DNA from: Candidatus Puniceispirillum sp.
Lineage (GTDB): Bacteria > Pseudomonadota > Alphaproteobacteria > Puniceispirillales > Puniceispirillaceae
Length of the DNA: 64,000 nucleotides
Direction: 5' to 3'
Assembly: GCA_016778895.1 (NCBI GenBank)
Contig: JADHOR010000004.1
Coordinates: forward strand, 58,335-122,334
The position numbers and the translations under genes were made by a program. The number at the start of each line of letters is the position of its first letter. Position 1 is the first letter of the stretch. The notes beneath the pieces were generated by a model. The model was given only the letters and a program-made list of their open reading frames with translations. It had not been told where the DNA came from and made no database searches. Positions 40,334 through 48,005 of this stretch are shown piece by piece.

Positions 40334-40804
40334 CTATTGCCGGCGCATTTGCAGGTCATCTTTTGCAAGGGATGGAGTTTCCGGCAGCGGAAATAATTGC
40401 GCCGGATCGGTTAAATCTTCGAGGCTGACATCATTCAAAGCGTTGCGGATAGCAAGATTAACATGGTTCCAGTGACTACTCATAAAACAGCAATTGCTAA
40501 CCGCGCACGGGTCTTGTGCCCCGGTAACACAATCGGTAACCGCAATCGGGCCTTCCATTGCCTCGACAATATCAACCAGTGAAATATCTGCCGGTGCCAT
40601 GGCAAGCCGATACCCGCCGCGCGCACCGCGCTGGGTCTCGACCAGATTTGCCGCCAGCAAAATTTTCGATACTTTTGCGACGGTCGGTTGGGCCAGTCCG
40701 GTTAAAGCGGCCAGTTGTGCCGTTGCCAATAGATCGCCATGACGGTGGGCAAGCGCCCCAAGCACAACAATGGCATAATCGGTCATCCGGTTTAGTCGCA
40801 GCAT
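40334..40804 (-). CDS. Rrf2-family iron-sulfur regulator of the suf operon
   Basis: A 156-residue Rrf2 protein: winged helix with LATAQLAALTGLAQPTVAKVSKIL as the recognition region, then the wing ARGGYRLAMAP. The cluster-binding loop holds Cys residues in TDCVTGAQDPCAVSNCC. It resembles the SUF system regulators of the SufR/IscR-like type, which sense cluster status and repress the operon. First gene of the run, so it probably regulates itself. Confidence 0.92.
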   Translation of the reverse strand: MLRLNRMTDYAIVVLGALAHRHGDLLATAQLAALTGLAQPTVAKVSKILLAANLVETQRGARGGYRLAMAPADISLVDIVEAMEGPIAVTDCVTGAQDPCAVSNCCFMSSHWNHVNLAIRNALNDVSLEDLTDPAQLFPLPETPSLAKDDLQMRRQ

Positions 40805-40873
40805 ATCAGCCTATCTGTTCGGTTTCTCCAGCGATATCAAAAAGCCAAAAGACCCTTCAAGTCCGCCAGTTTT

Positions 40874-40892
40874 GCGAATGATTATCATAATC
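40874..40892. promoter_or_regulatory. Fur-box-like site upstream of the suf operon
   Basis: On the minus strand GATTATGATAATCATTCGC matches the 19-base Fur consensus at 16 positions. It lies 70 bases before the regulator start and just downstream of the predicted transcription start, a repressing position. Confidence 0.65.
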
Positions 40893-40894
40893 AA

Positions 40895-40907
40895 GACCAA
40901 TTTAGTC
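40895..40907. promoter_or_regulatory. 13-bp palindrome, candidate Rrf2 operator
   Basis: GACCAATTTAGTC is a near-perfect inverted repeat located between the -10 element and the Fur-like box. Its position suggests a binding site for the Rrf2 regulator encoded by the first gene of the operon. Confidence 0.45.
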
Positions 40908-40917
40908 CTGTTTAGGA

Positions 40918-40946
40918 TAGATAGACGTGCCGAACTGTTTTTTCAA
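40918..40946 (-). promoter_or_regulatory. predicted suf operon promoter
   Basis: Minus strand: -35 TTGAAA (40941-40946), 17-base spacer, -10 TATCTA (40918-40923). The implied start near 40910 leaves a leader of about 105 bases with both operator candidates. Confidence 0.55.
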
Positions 40947-41060
40947 GTCAATGTGGCGCAATTTTCGGGAAAAAGATTGATAAGTCGTGGGCGCCGTTTT
41001 GGCACTGTGTTACGCCGGTCGGGACAACCCTGAAAACAGCTTCTTTGTCGGCGTGCGGGC

Positions 41061-41390
41061 CTAGTTAAAGGCCTCTGGGTGCAGCAAATAGCGTTCGCCA
41101 TCCAGACCATCGAACATATCATCAACGTCAGGATGGCTGACCGGACCGTTTTCCGCGTCGGGCAGAAGGTTTTGCTGACTTACATAAGCGGTGTAGTAGC
41201 TGTCAGAGTTTTCCGCCAACAAATGATAGAAGGGCTGATCCTTGGCCGGGCGCACCTCGGCCGGAATGGCCTCATACCATTCGTCGGTATTATCGAATTC
41301 CGGATCAACATCAACGACAACCCCGCGGAATGGGTAAACCCGATGACGGACGATCGCCCCGATGCCAAATTTTGCGCTTTTGTTGTTCAT
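41061..41390 (-). CDS. hspQ: heat shock protein HspQ (YccV family)
   Basis: A 109-residue protein of the hemimethylated-DNA-binding/YccV family. AKFGIGAIVRHRVYPFRGVVVDVDPEF and DQPFYHLLAENSDSYYTAYVSQQNL are diagnostic. E. coli HspQ modulates Lon and DnaA stability under heat. ATG at 41390 is preferred to the track start 20 codons upstream. Confidence 0.92.
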   Translation of the reverse strand: MNNKSAKFGIGAIVRHRVYPFRGVVVDVDPEFDNTDEWYEAIPAEVRPAKDQPFYHLLAENSDSYYTAYVSQQNLLPDAENGPVSHPDVDDMFDGLDGERYLLHPEAFN

Positions 41391-41479
41391 TATGTGATGA
41401 TGCCTGTTACCACAGCTAGCACTCTGCGTTAAGCCCGCTTTGCCGGGCAAGACGCACTCGTTTGATGGTGCTCTGTCGA

Positions 41480-41665
41480 CTAGATGCGTTCTTTGACCTT
41501 TAGGACCTGCTTGCCGCGATACATCCCGGTTTTCAGGTCGATATGGTGCGGGCGATGCAATTCACCCGTTACCTTGTCCTCAACATAGGCATCCGAAGAC
41601 AATGCGTCATGGGCGCGGCGCATGTTACGCTTAGACTTGGTAATCTTACTCTTTGGAACAGCCAT
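41480..41665 (-). CDS. rpmF: 50S ribosomal protein L32
   Basis: Sixty-one residues beginning [22 protein letters not shown], the standard L32 N-terminus of alphaproteobacteria. It lacks the four Cys of zinc-binding L32 forms. The common rpmF-plsX-fabH order is absent; hspQ follows instead. Confidence 0.96.
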   Translation of the reverse strand: MAVPKSKITKSKRNMRRAHDALSSDAYVEDKVTGELHRPHHIDLKTGMYRGKQVLKVKERI

Positions 41666-42026
41666 TTCCTTGCTCTTTCTAATGCCCGACGTTGCCAGCG
41701 TGCCAGCAATCCGCCAGATTTCTCGATCCGCCGATCCGGTGATCGTAACAATCGCAGATAATTCATGCCTGATGCTCAGGGGCCATGCGAGATAGGGCCA
41801 CCGTCAAACCGGACTGTGGTTTATGCGAAAGCCCGCAGATTGTCAAGAGATGCAACAGCAAAAGCATGTTGTCAAATGCAGCCAAGAAACACTGGCCAAA
41901 AACCTTCGTGCTTTAACAGTTTCTATATTATTTATCGCTGCTATCGAAAATATGTTGAATGACGCCCAAATTCACCGCGCCAGATGGCAGGTTGCACAAT
42001 TATTTGGCACCGGCCTCTAGCAGGGT
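41666..42026. other. gene-free stretch between rpmF and the Hsp20 promoter
   Basis: No convincing coding frame. The rpmF promoter should be here but I could not pick one with confidence. Track ORFs in this part lack family similarity and ribosome binding sites. Confidence 0.5.
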
Positions 42027-42054
42027 CTTGAAATCAGATTTGTAGTTCTTAAAT
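42027..42054 (+). promoter_or_regulatory. RpoH (sigma-32) type promoter of the Hsp20 gene
   Basis: CTTG (42027-42030), 17 bases, then CTTAAAT (42048-42054). This matches the alphaproteobacterial RpoH pattern CTTG-N17-18-CYTATNT except for one base. The predicted leader is about 95 bases. Confidence 0.6.
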
Positions 42055-42103
42055 CATTTTGGTGATGCCAGAACGGGTCACAATTTAAACCTAAACCGGC
42101 CGG

Positions 42104-42147
42104 CTTGCTTTTGAGGAGACGGCAGACAACTCGCTTTATAAAAGGAG
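42104..42147 (+). promoter_or_regulatory. ROSE-like RNA thermometer over the Hsp20 Shine-Dalgarno
   Basis: CTCGCTTTATAAAAGGAG (42130-42147) folds so that CTCGCTT pairs with the Shine-Dalgarno AAGGAG with one bulged G, the hallmark of ROSE elements (UYGCU opposite AGGA). A second copy of the pattern, CTTGCT with AGGAG (42104-42118), lies just upstream. Melting at high temperature would free the ribosome site of the ATG at 42154. Confidence 0.6.
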
Positions 42148-42153
42148 ATGACG

Positions 42154-42588
42154 ATGACTTTTTTTACCACACCTATGGCGCGCCAGTTTGTTGGCTTTGA
42201 CACTCTGTTTGATGAGTTAAACGCATTGGCTGAGCGCAAGGAATCTAATTATCCGGCCTACAATATCGCCAAGGATGATGATGAGCATTACCGAATTGAG
42301 CTGGCGCTTGCCGGATTTTCGAGTGACGAGATCAGCATCCAGACCGAGAAAGGCATTTTGACCATCGAGGCCAACAAGGCTGAAGAGCGCGGCAACTATG
42401 TTCATCAGGGCATTGCCAAGCGTGGTTTTTCAAAAATGTTCCGGCTTGCCGAATATATGAAGGTTGACGATGCCCAGTTTGTCGACGGGATCTTGACAAT
42501 ATTCCTGTACCGCGAAGTCCCCGAGGCGGACCGGCCACAGCAGATCAGAATAAACGCCAAACCGAAAAAGCTGGTCAAGGCAGCCTAA
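42154..42588 (+). CDS. small heat shock protein, Hsp20 family
   Basis: A 144-residue alpha-crystallin-domain chaperone (IbpA/HspA group). The domain runs from about residue 33 (YPAYNIAKDDDEHYRIELALAGF) to residue 125; the late conserved motif appears as DGILTIFLYREVP, with the usual Leu-Tyr variation. It binds unfolding proteins under heat. AAGGAG is 6 bases before ATG 42154 and directly abuts ATG 42148, so 42154 is the start. RpoH promoter and ROSE-like leader lie upstream. Confidence 0.93.
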   Translation: MTFFTTPMARQFVGFDTLFDELNALAERKESNYPAYNIAKDDDEHYRIELALAGFSSDEISIQTEKGILTIEANKAEERGNYVHQGIAKRGFSKMFRLAEYMKVDDAQFVDGILTIFLYREVPEADRPQQIRINAKPKKLVKAA

Positions 42589-42615
42589 CCGCGCCGGACT
42601 GCCTATTAAAATAAC

Positions 42616-42642
42616 AAAAAAGCGGGCCGCCAACCGGCCCGC
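42616..42642 (-). terminator. terminator of the RRF-like operon
   Basis: GCGGGCCG pairs with CGGCCCGC around CCAAC (42622-42642), followed on the minus strand by six T residues. It lies between the convergent Hsp20 gene and the 88-residue ORF. Confidence 0.85.
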
Positions 42643-42675
42643 CCTTATGTCCACAGGCTTTAATCGACCGACGGA

Positions 42676-42942
42676 TCAGGGCTTGGTCGATGTCATCAGG
42701 CTACGGAATGCGCTCTGGAACCGGTCTTTATCCACAAGATGCGCCGTTTTCACAGTCGCTAGCTTGTCATCAATCGAGCCACCTGCACTTGCTAATAAGC
42801 TTTTGATCGCCGTTTGACGTGGATCAGGCTTGCCAGTTTTTGGCGCGTCTGATCGCACGGCCGTCTGTCTATCGCGCCGATCTTCACTTAGACTGTCCTT
42901 CGGATCATTGTTCGGGTGATCACGAATATCGCCGACGGTCAT
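42676..42942 (-). CDS. small protein of unknown function, downstream of RRF-like gene
   Basis: Eighty-eight residues, very polar N-terminal half (Asp, Arg, Lys, Pro rich, probably disordered) and a more ordered C-terminal half (IKSLLASAGGSIDDKLATVKT...FQSAFRSLM). No family recognised. AAGG lies 4 bases before ATG 42942, and the gene follows the RRF-like stop by 13 bases, so the two are cotranscribed and end at the same terminator. Confidence 0.6.
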   Translation of the reverse strand: MTVGDIRDHPNNDPKDSLSEDRRDRQTAVRSDAPKTGKPDPRQTAIKSLLASAGGSIDDKLATVKTAHLVDKDRFQSAFRSLMTSTKP

Positions 42943-42955
42943 CACGCCTTAATCA

Positions 42956-43660
42956 TCAGTCATCATCAGTCTCGGAAACGTTAGGCGTAACCATTTCTGT
43001 GGCGGCATCCTTATAGGCGCGATCGTTGATCCGTTTATAAAGCGCCTCTTCATCCGGCCCATCAAAGGTCAACCCGCCGCCGATCAATTGTTTGCGCCTG
43101 ATCAGCCCCAAAACACCAGCATGGGTTGACGCCTGGCTGATCAACTCATCAAGCTGCAACGTCGATTTTTTGGCCTCGGCTGGTTCGATGTATTCGGCCT
43201 TGATTGCGGCCTGAACCCGCTGAAGTGCATCTGATTTGATAGATGCTAGCTTTGACAACGATGATTTTGTGACCCGTTTGACCTCAGTTTCCAGATCATC
43301 TTCCTGTTGCGCCGTCAACCGCGGCTTGACCACTTTCAATTCACGCTTGGAACTCGTATCGATATTGATGAAGTGGTTTTCTTTCAAAATGGCGACGGCA
43401 CCGGCAATGGCGACAGGATTATGAATAACCACCTTGAATGTGCCTGCCATCGGATCAGGGCCAAGGTCAATTTCGGCAAAATCGCGCAGTCGGCGTTTTT
43501 TACCCTCAACTTCAATGTCAGCACGCCGAAAAAGATTCAGGATCGCGAGTGCTGACCCAACTTCATTAAGACGACTAATTAACCCCTCAAGCTCAATGGC
43601 CATACGTTCTTTTGCCGCCATCGAGTAAGAATCGTCCGACAATTTCAAATCTAGTTGCAT
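42956..43660 (-). CDS. divergent ribosome-recycling-factor-like protein
   Basis: A 234-residue protein without a safe name. The order of segments follows RRF: an N-terminal helix with LISRLNEVGSALAILNLF, a small beta part (FKVVIHNPVAIAGAVAILKENHF, compare the AVEKAI...SDLGLNP region of RRF), the hinge LKVVKPRLTAQQEDDLETEVKRVTKSS (compare [20 protein letters not shown]), then LASIKSDALQRVQAAIKAEYIEPAEAKKSTLQLDELI (compare [23 protein letters not shown]). The functional Arg pair of RRF is missing, and there is a C-terminal extension of about 45 residues. Probably a paralogue rather than frr itself. Confidence 0.55.
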   Translation of the reverse strand: MQLDLKLSDDSYSMAAKERMAIELEGLISRLNEVGSALAILNLFRRADIEVEGKKRRLRDFAEIDLGPDPMAGTFKVVIHNPVAIAGAVAILKENHFINIDTSSKRELKVVKPRLTAQQEDDLETEVKRVTKSSLSKLASIKSDALQRVQAAIKAEYIEPAEAKKSTLQLDELISQASTHAGVLGLIRRKQLIGGGLTFDGPDEEALYKRINDRAYKDAATEMVTPNVSETDDD

Positions 43661-44069
43661 GGCTGCTCCTAATTTCTATCAAAAAATATCGAAATCATAT
43701 GAGCATACTAACACTAAAATAGCCAAAAAAAAGGCTTGCGTGGCTTAGATTTACACGACCTAAACGCTAATTTTGCTAAAGCAAACCCTTTACGAAATGC
43801 GTGCACATCAACGCCAGAGGTGAAAACCCCGAATTTACGCCTAATACCGCAAAATTTTTTGGTGAAGTTGCATTAACCTGCCGACGCGTAGTTTTCTCGG
43901 CGAGAGAGGCAATCGTCATGCAGCCAAGCCGCGGTCTGCTTCGCGCATAGGCAGCGTTTTCAAGCGCTGTAGTGAACCGCGGCCGGCCAGTTGACAATGC
44001 TAGAGAAAATTTAACAACACCACGCGGCCGCAACAGTTTTCCCGGCGACAAGCTTGGGCTTTGGAGGGT
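43661..44069. other. gene-free stretch upstream of the RRF-like gene
   Basis: No coding frame is convincing; the 91-residue minus ORF here lacks a ribosome binding site and protein-like pattern. The promoter of the RRF-like gene should lie in the AT-rich part near 43670-43780. Confidence 0.5.
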
Positions 44070-44145
44070 TGGTGGAGCCAGACGGGATCGAACCGACGAC
44101 CTCCTGCTTGCAAAGCAGGCGCTCTCCCAGCTGAGCTATGGCCCC
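44070..44145 (-). tRNA. tRNA-Ala (UGC)
   Basis: Minus strand GGGGCCATAGCTCAGCTGGG... with anticodon loop TTTGCAA (anticodon UGC), T arm GTCGGTTCGATCCCGTC and encoded CCA. Acceptor GGGGCCA pairs with TGGCTCC with one G-U. It stands alone, not in an rRNA operon. Confidence 0.96.
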
Positions 44146-44493
44146 CCAGAATGCACGGGTTTTGTGCTTGTACGCTCTGGCAGATCACCAGAACAGGGCG
44201 CTTTATCTGCCAATGTCGTGCGCTGGTCAACCCCTTTTTGGTGATATTGCAAGTTTTTTATGCGCGGCATTCATTGGCTAACAAGATTAAGACAGGCAAA
44301 GGCTGGCCACAGCAGGTTTTGGTCGCAAAATTCGCGCTAAACTAGGGCTGCTCATCATTAGCGACTAACCGTCATTAGCCTGCATTATCTATTAATCGCG
44401 CCTTGCTTGAAAAAAGGCGGCCCATTACCGCCTGTTTTCTGAATTTTGATAATATCTGGGCTGCTTTTGCACTAGCCAAAACACCAAACGCCG
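44146..44493. other. gene-free stretch between tRNA-Ala and ald
   Basis: Holds the tRNA-Ala promoter region and the ald terminator. No gene is seen. Confidence 0.5.
44409..44437 (-). terminator. terminator of ald
   Basis: AGGCGG pairs with CCGCCT around CCCATTA (plus-strand 44415-44433); on the minus strand six T residues follow. It lies about 60 bases past the ald stop. Confidence 0.8.
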
Positions 44494-45588
44494 TTAGGCC
44501 GCGGCTGTTTCACCAATTGCGTCCAGAACCGCCTGATAAACAACCTTGCCGCCAGCAACATTCAAGCCATTGGCCAAGTGCTGGTTATCATCAAGCGCTG
44601 CAACCCCCTTATCGGCAAGCGCCAAAACATGCGGCAATGTCGCATTGTTTAACGCCTCAGACGAGGTACGCGGCACCGAACCTGGCATATTGGCAACGCA
44701 ATAATGAACAATGCCATCAACCATATAGGTCGGGTCATCATGTGTTGTTGCCCGCGAGGTCTCAAAACAGCCACCCTGATCAATCGCCACATCGACCAGA
44801 ACTGCGCCGGGCCGCATGGTCGCTAATTGTGCACGTGAAACCAGCTTTGGTGCCGCCGCGCCCGGGATCAGCACCGCGCCGATTACCATATCGGCAGATT
44901 TAACCGCCTCGGCAAGCACCGCGTTGCTTGAATAGCGTGTTGTAATGCTATTGCCAAAAATATCAGACAAATACCGAAGCCGTGGAACCGAACGGTCAAA
45001 AACGGTCACGCGTGCGCCGAGGCCGACGGCCATTTTTGCGGCATTGACCCCGACAACACCGCCGCCAACAATCAACACATCTGCCGGCGCTGTGCCCGGA
45101 ACGCCTGAGATTAGCACACCACGCCCGCCTGCATTGGCCTTTAGATGTGATGCGCCCTCGATCACCGCAAGCCGCCCGGCAACTTCACTCATCGGTGCCA
45201 GCAATGGTAATCCGCCCTGATCATCAGTGATGGTTTCATAAGCGATCGCAGTACAGCCAGACGCGGCAAGCCCATGCGCCTGCGCCGCATCAGCTGCAAG
45301 GTGCAGATAGGTGAACAAAATCTGGTTTGGCGATAACTGCATCCATTCATTTGGCTGCGGCTCCTTGACCTTGACGATCATCTCAGCGGCGGCAAACACA
45401 TCTGCTGCTGATGCGGCAATATCTGCACCAGCCGAGCGATATTCATCATCATCGGCACCAATGCCCGCACCGGCACCAGTTTCAACCAGAACCTGATGAC
45501 CACGACTCACCAGCTCGGCAACCGAACTTGGAACCAGACCCACGCGGAATTCCCGCGTCTTAATTTCCTTTGGAACGCCAACAAGCAT
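44494..45588 (-). CDS. ald: alanine dehydrogenase
   Basis: A 364-residue NAD-dependent enzyme interconverting L-alanine and pyruvate plus ammonium. MLVGVPKEIKTREFRVGLVPSSV is the typical N-terminus; the NAD fold shows VGGGVVGVNAAKMAVGLGA near residue 170. The conserved Lys and His of the pyruvate pocket lie in MIVKVKEP and LFTYLHLAAD. GGGAGG lies 7 bases before ATG 45588. It is divergent from an Lrp-type regulator that probably controls it. Confidence 0.96.
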   Translation of the reverse strand: MLVGVPKEIKTREFRVGLVPSSVAELVSRGHQVLVETGAGAGIGADDDEYRSAGADIAASAADVFAAAEMIVKVKEPQPNEWMQLSPNQILFTYLHLAADAAQAHGLAASGCTAIAYETITDDQGGLPLLAPMSEVAGRLAVIEGASHLKANAGGRGVLISGVPGTAPADVLIVGGGVVGVNAAKMAVGLGARVTVFDRSVPRLRYLSDIFGNSITTRYSSNAVLAEAVKSADMVIGAVLIPGAAAPKLVSRAQLATMRPGAVLVDVAIDQGGCFETSRATTHDDPTYMVDGIVHYCVANMPGSVPRTSSEALNNATLPHVLALADKGVAALDDNQHLANGLNVAGGKVVYQAVLDAIGETAAA

Positions 45589-45802
45589 CTTAATGCCTCC
45601 CATAAAATGATCCGGTCTGACGACTGCCCCATCCTAGCCCGGCTGATAAACCAATTTTGTTCAATCAGAACCTCATCTGCCATCACAGCGAGGCCATAAC
45701 AAACTGATCATGACAGCATGATCAGTTTCCAGATTGGGATATAGATTATGCGAAATTTAACGGTGTTTCCTTGCTTTATCTTGTTCTGAAGATATCCAAT
45801 TC

Positions 45803-45832
45803 CAAATTTTATTTGAATAAATATAAAATTTG
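45803..45832. promoter_or_regulatory. 30-bp perfect palindrome between ald and its Lrp-type regulator
   Basis: CAAATTTTAT (45803-45812) and ATAAAATTTG (45823-45832) are exact reverse complements separated by 10 bases. Its place just before the regulator start and its AT-rich dyad form fit an Lrp/AsnC operator. It also overlaps the track start at 45830, which argues for a later start of the regulator. Confidence 0.6.
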
Positions 45833-45865
45833 CACAACATTATTCTAATAAATTATGAAAGAGAA

Positions 45866-46336
45866 ATGGAAGGCGAAATGGATCGTATTGATCGGTCAAT
45901 TCTAACCGCCCTGCAAGATAATGCGAGGATCTCGAATGTCGATCTCGCCAATCAGGTGGGGCTATCGCCCTCGGCCTGTTTGCGGCGTGTTGCCCACCTG
46001 GAAAATAGCGGGGTGATCGACGGCTATCATGCGAAATTAGATGCTGCCAAGATGGGGCATGATGTATTGGTGCTGTTGCATATCACATTAAAGGGGCAAT
46101 CAGCCGAGATGATGGCCGAGTTTGAGGCCGCCGTTGCTAAAATACCGCAGGTTCTGGCCTGTTTTCTGATTGCCGGTGAGAGTGATTATATTTTGCGCGT
46201 TGCAGCACGCGATGTGAATGATTTTGGACGTGTCCATTCAACCTATCTATCGGCATTGCCCCATGTTTTGCGCATGGAGAGTAATTTTGTTCTTCGCGAG
46301 GTAATGAACCGCACAATGCCCCCAAATCATCTATAG
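45866..46336 (+). CDS. Lrp/AsnC family transcriptional regulator
   Basis: About 156 residues: N-terminal winged helix (DRIDRSILTALQDNARISNVDLANQVGLSPSACLRRVAHLENSGVI) and a C-terminal RAM ligand-binding domain (VLVLLHITLKGQSAEMM...CFLIAGESDYILRVAARDVNDF). Such regulators next to ald (AldR type) respond to alanine and activate it. Starts at 45866 or 45878 are both possible. It converges on selO with a 23-base gap. Confidence 0.88.
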   Translation: MEGEMDRIDRSILTALQDNARISNVDLANQVGLSPSACLRRVAHLENSGVIDGYHAKLDAAKMGHDVLVLLHITLKGQSAEMMAEFEAAVAKIPQVLACFLIAGESDYILRVAARDVNDFGRVHSTYLSALPHVLRMESNFVLREVMNRTMPPNHL

Positions 46337-46359
46337 CTGGTTGGCGTTTTATCGGCAGG

Positions 46360-47868
46360 TCAGCCATTCCAAGGCCCGTCAGCAATTGTCGGCAAGGGCA
46401 GATTATCATCTTCGCCATAGGCCTTGCGCATCTGGTGGATTGCCGCAATTTTACCTGCCAGAAGAGACCAGTCATCGCTGGCAGCAATCGGTGCCCAGAT
46501 TGCCTCGACCTCGTCAATCGTCATCGACAGCGCTTTTGCCGATTGAAAATGCGGATGATCAAGCGCCGCAGGATTGCGGGGCCGCGCGTCTTGTAAATAT
46601 TCAAGAACCGGTCGCCAATGATCATCTTTATAGCCGCTGACACGCGCCGCACCGCCATAAAGATCATGGAAAATCTGATCAAACCCATATTGGCTTTGTT
46701 TAGCCGCGTTAAAAACATCACGCGCCAACGCCGCATCACGTACCGTATCATCACTGTCAAAAACAATTCCAAGGCGCCACTGAATCTGCCTTGCCAAGCG
46801 CGTCTCCAGCAACGGGTAAAAGGCCGCAAGCCGCACCTCAAGATCTTTTTGCGGCACAAGCTTGACAAAACAATCGGCCAACCGGCAGACCGCCCAAGAT
46901 GCCGCATCAGGCTGCCGCCCATAGGCATAGCGCCCGGTCTGATCGAAATAAGCGGCCGTTAGGCCCGGCTCAAAATGCGGCAAAAACCGCCATGGGCCAT
47001 AGTCAAAGCTCTCGCCGGTTACATTGAAATTATCAGTATTTAACACGCCATGAACAAAACCAGCCGCCATCCAGCGACCAGCCGTATCGGCAATTGCTGC
47101 GGCGACCCGGCTTAGCAATGCCGGCAAAAGATCGGCCAGCGGCGCATCAGCATCCAGTGGCGACTGGTGACCGCTGCCAGCAATTAGTCCGGCAGATGGT
47201 GGGTTGATCGCTACCGAACCAGCGAAATAATGCCGCGCTACATGACGCGCTAAAATCTCGATACCCTCCATATCATCCATATAGGCGAGCCGCTGAAAGC
47301 TGCCGATCCGAATATGGCTGTGCGACAGCCTGACCAAAACCGCCGACCGGGTTGGCGATGGCTCGTCATTGCGCTCCAGACTCTCACCGGTTTCGATTAC
47401 CGAAAAACTACGTGATGTTTTGACATCCAGCGCGGTCAGCATTTCGGTCGCCAGAATTTCTCGAACCGCGCCTTTTAACGTCAGCCGCCCATCGGCAGCG
47501 CGTGAAAACGGCGTTGTACCCGACCCTTTTGTGCCAAAATCCATCAACCGGTTTTGCTGGTCTCGCATTTGCGCAAACAAGAACCCACGCCCATCGCCCA
47601 GATCGGCATTATAATGCCCAAACTGATGACCGTGATAGCACAGCGCCAACGGTACTGGAAAACTGCCCTCAAGAGGCTGAAACTGGCCGAAATGGCGACA
47701 CCATTCCGCCTGATCAAGATGATCAAGACCGACACTTTGCGCCGCCTCATGATTGCGGTACCGGAGCTGATGCAACGGAAACTGAGCCGCGCTGACTGGT
47801 CGGTAAAAGCGCTGATCGAGCTGTTTATGAACCGTCTCGGGGCAAAACGATATCTCTTTGGCTGACAT
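46360..47868 (-). CDS. selO: SelO/YdiU family protein AMPylase
   Basis: About 502 residues with a pseudokinase fold that transfers AMP from ATP to Ser, Thr or Tyr of target proteins, linked to redox stress. YHGHQFGHYNADLGDGRGFLFAQ, DFGTKGSGTTPFSRAADGRLTLKGAVREIL and GVLNTDNFNVTGESFDYGPW (active-site Asn/Asp region) are diagnostic. The C-terminal CxxC-type redox Cys found in many members is not visible. Start may be 47868 or GTG 47895. Confidence 0.93.
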   Translation of the reverse strand: MSAKEISFCPETVHKQLDQRFYRPVSAAQFPLHQLRYRNHEAAQSVGLDHLDQAEWCRHFGQFQPLEGSFPVPLALCYHGHQFGHYNADLGDGRGFLFAQMRDQQNRLMDFGTKGSGTTPFSRAADGRLTLKGAVREILATEMLTALDVKTSRSFSVIETGESLERNDEPSPTRSAVLVRLSHSHIRIGSFQRLAYMDDMEGIEILARHVARHYFAGSVAINPPSAGLIAGSGHQSPLDADAPLADLLPALLSRVAAAIADTAGRWMAAGFVHGVLNTDNFNVTGESFDYGPWRFLPHFEPGLTAAYFDQTGRYAYGRQPDAASWAVCRLADCFVKLVPQKDLEVRLAAFYPLLETRLARQIQWRLGIVFDSDDTVRDAALARDVFNAAKQSQYGFDQIFHDLYGGAARVSGYKDDHWRPVLEYLQDARPRNPAALDHPHFQSAKALSMTIDEVEAIWAPIAASDDWSLLAGKIAAIHQMRKAYGEDDNLPLPTIADGPWNG

Positions 47869-48005
47869 TCTTCCAAATTCCCATGGTTCAAACACGACTT
47901 AACATGCCGCAGGCAAGACAGACAGAACACCTTTATCGGCAGAAATAGAAAAAGAACGCAATCTTTTATCCCCTTATCGAGCCTATTTAGGTGAGGAGAC
48001 CAGAC

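Noticed and set aside
43776-44051. 91-residue minus ORF in the gap before tRNA-Ala.
   Set aside because: No ribosome binding site, no recognisable domain and an Arg/Ser-rich composition typical of chance frames.
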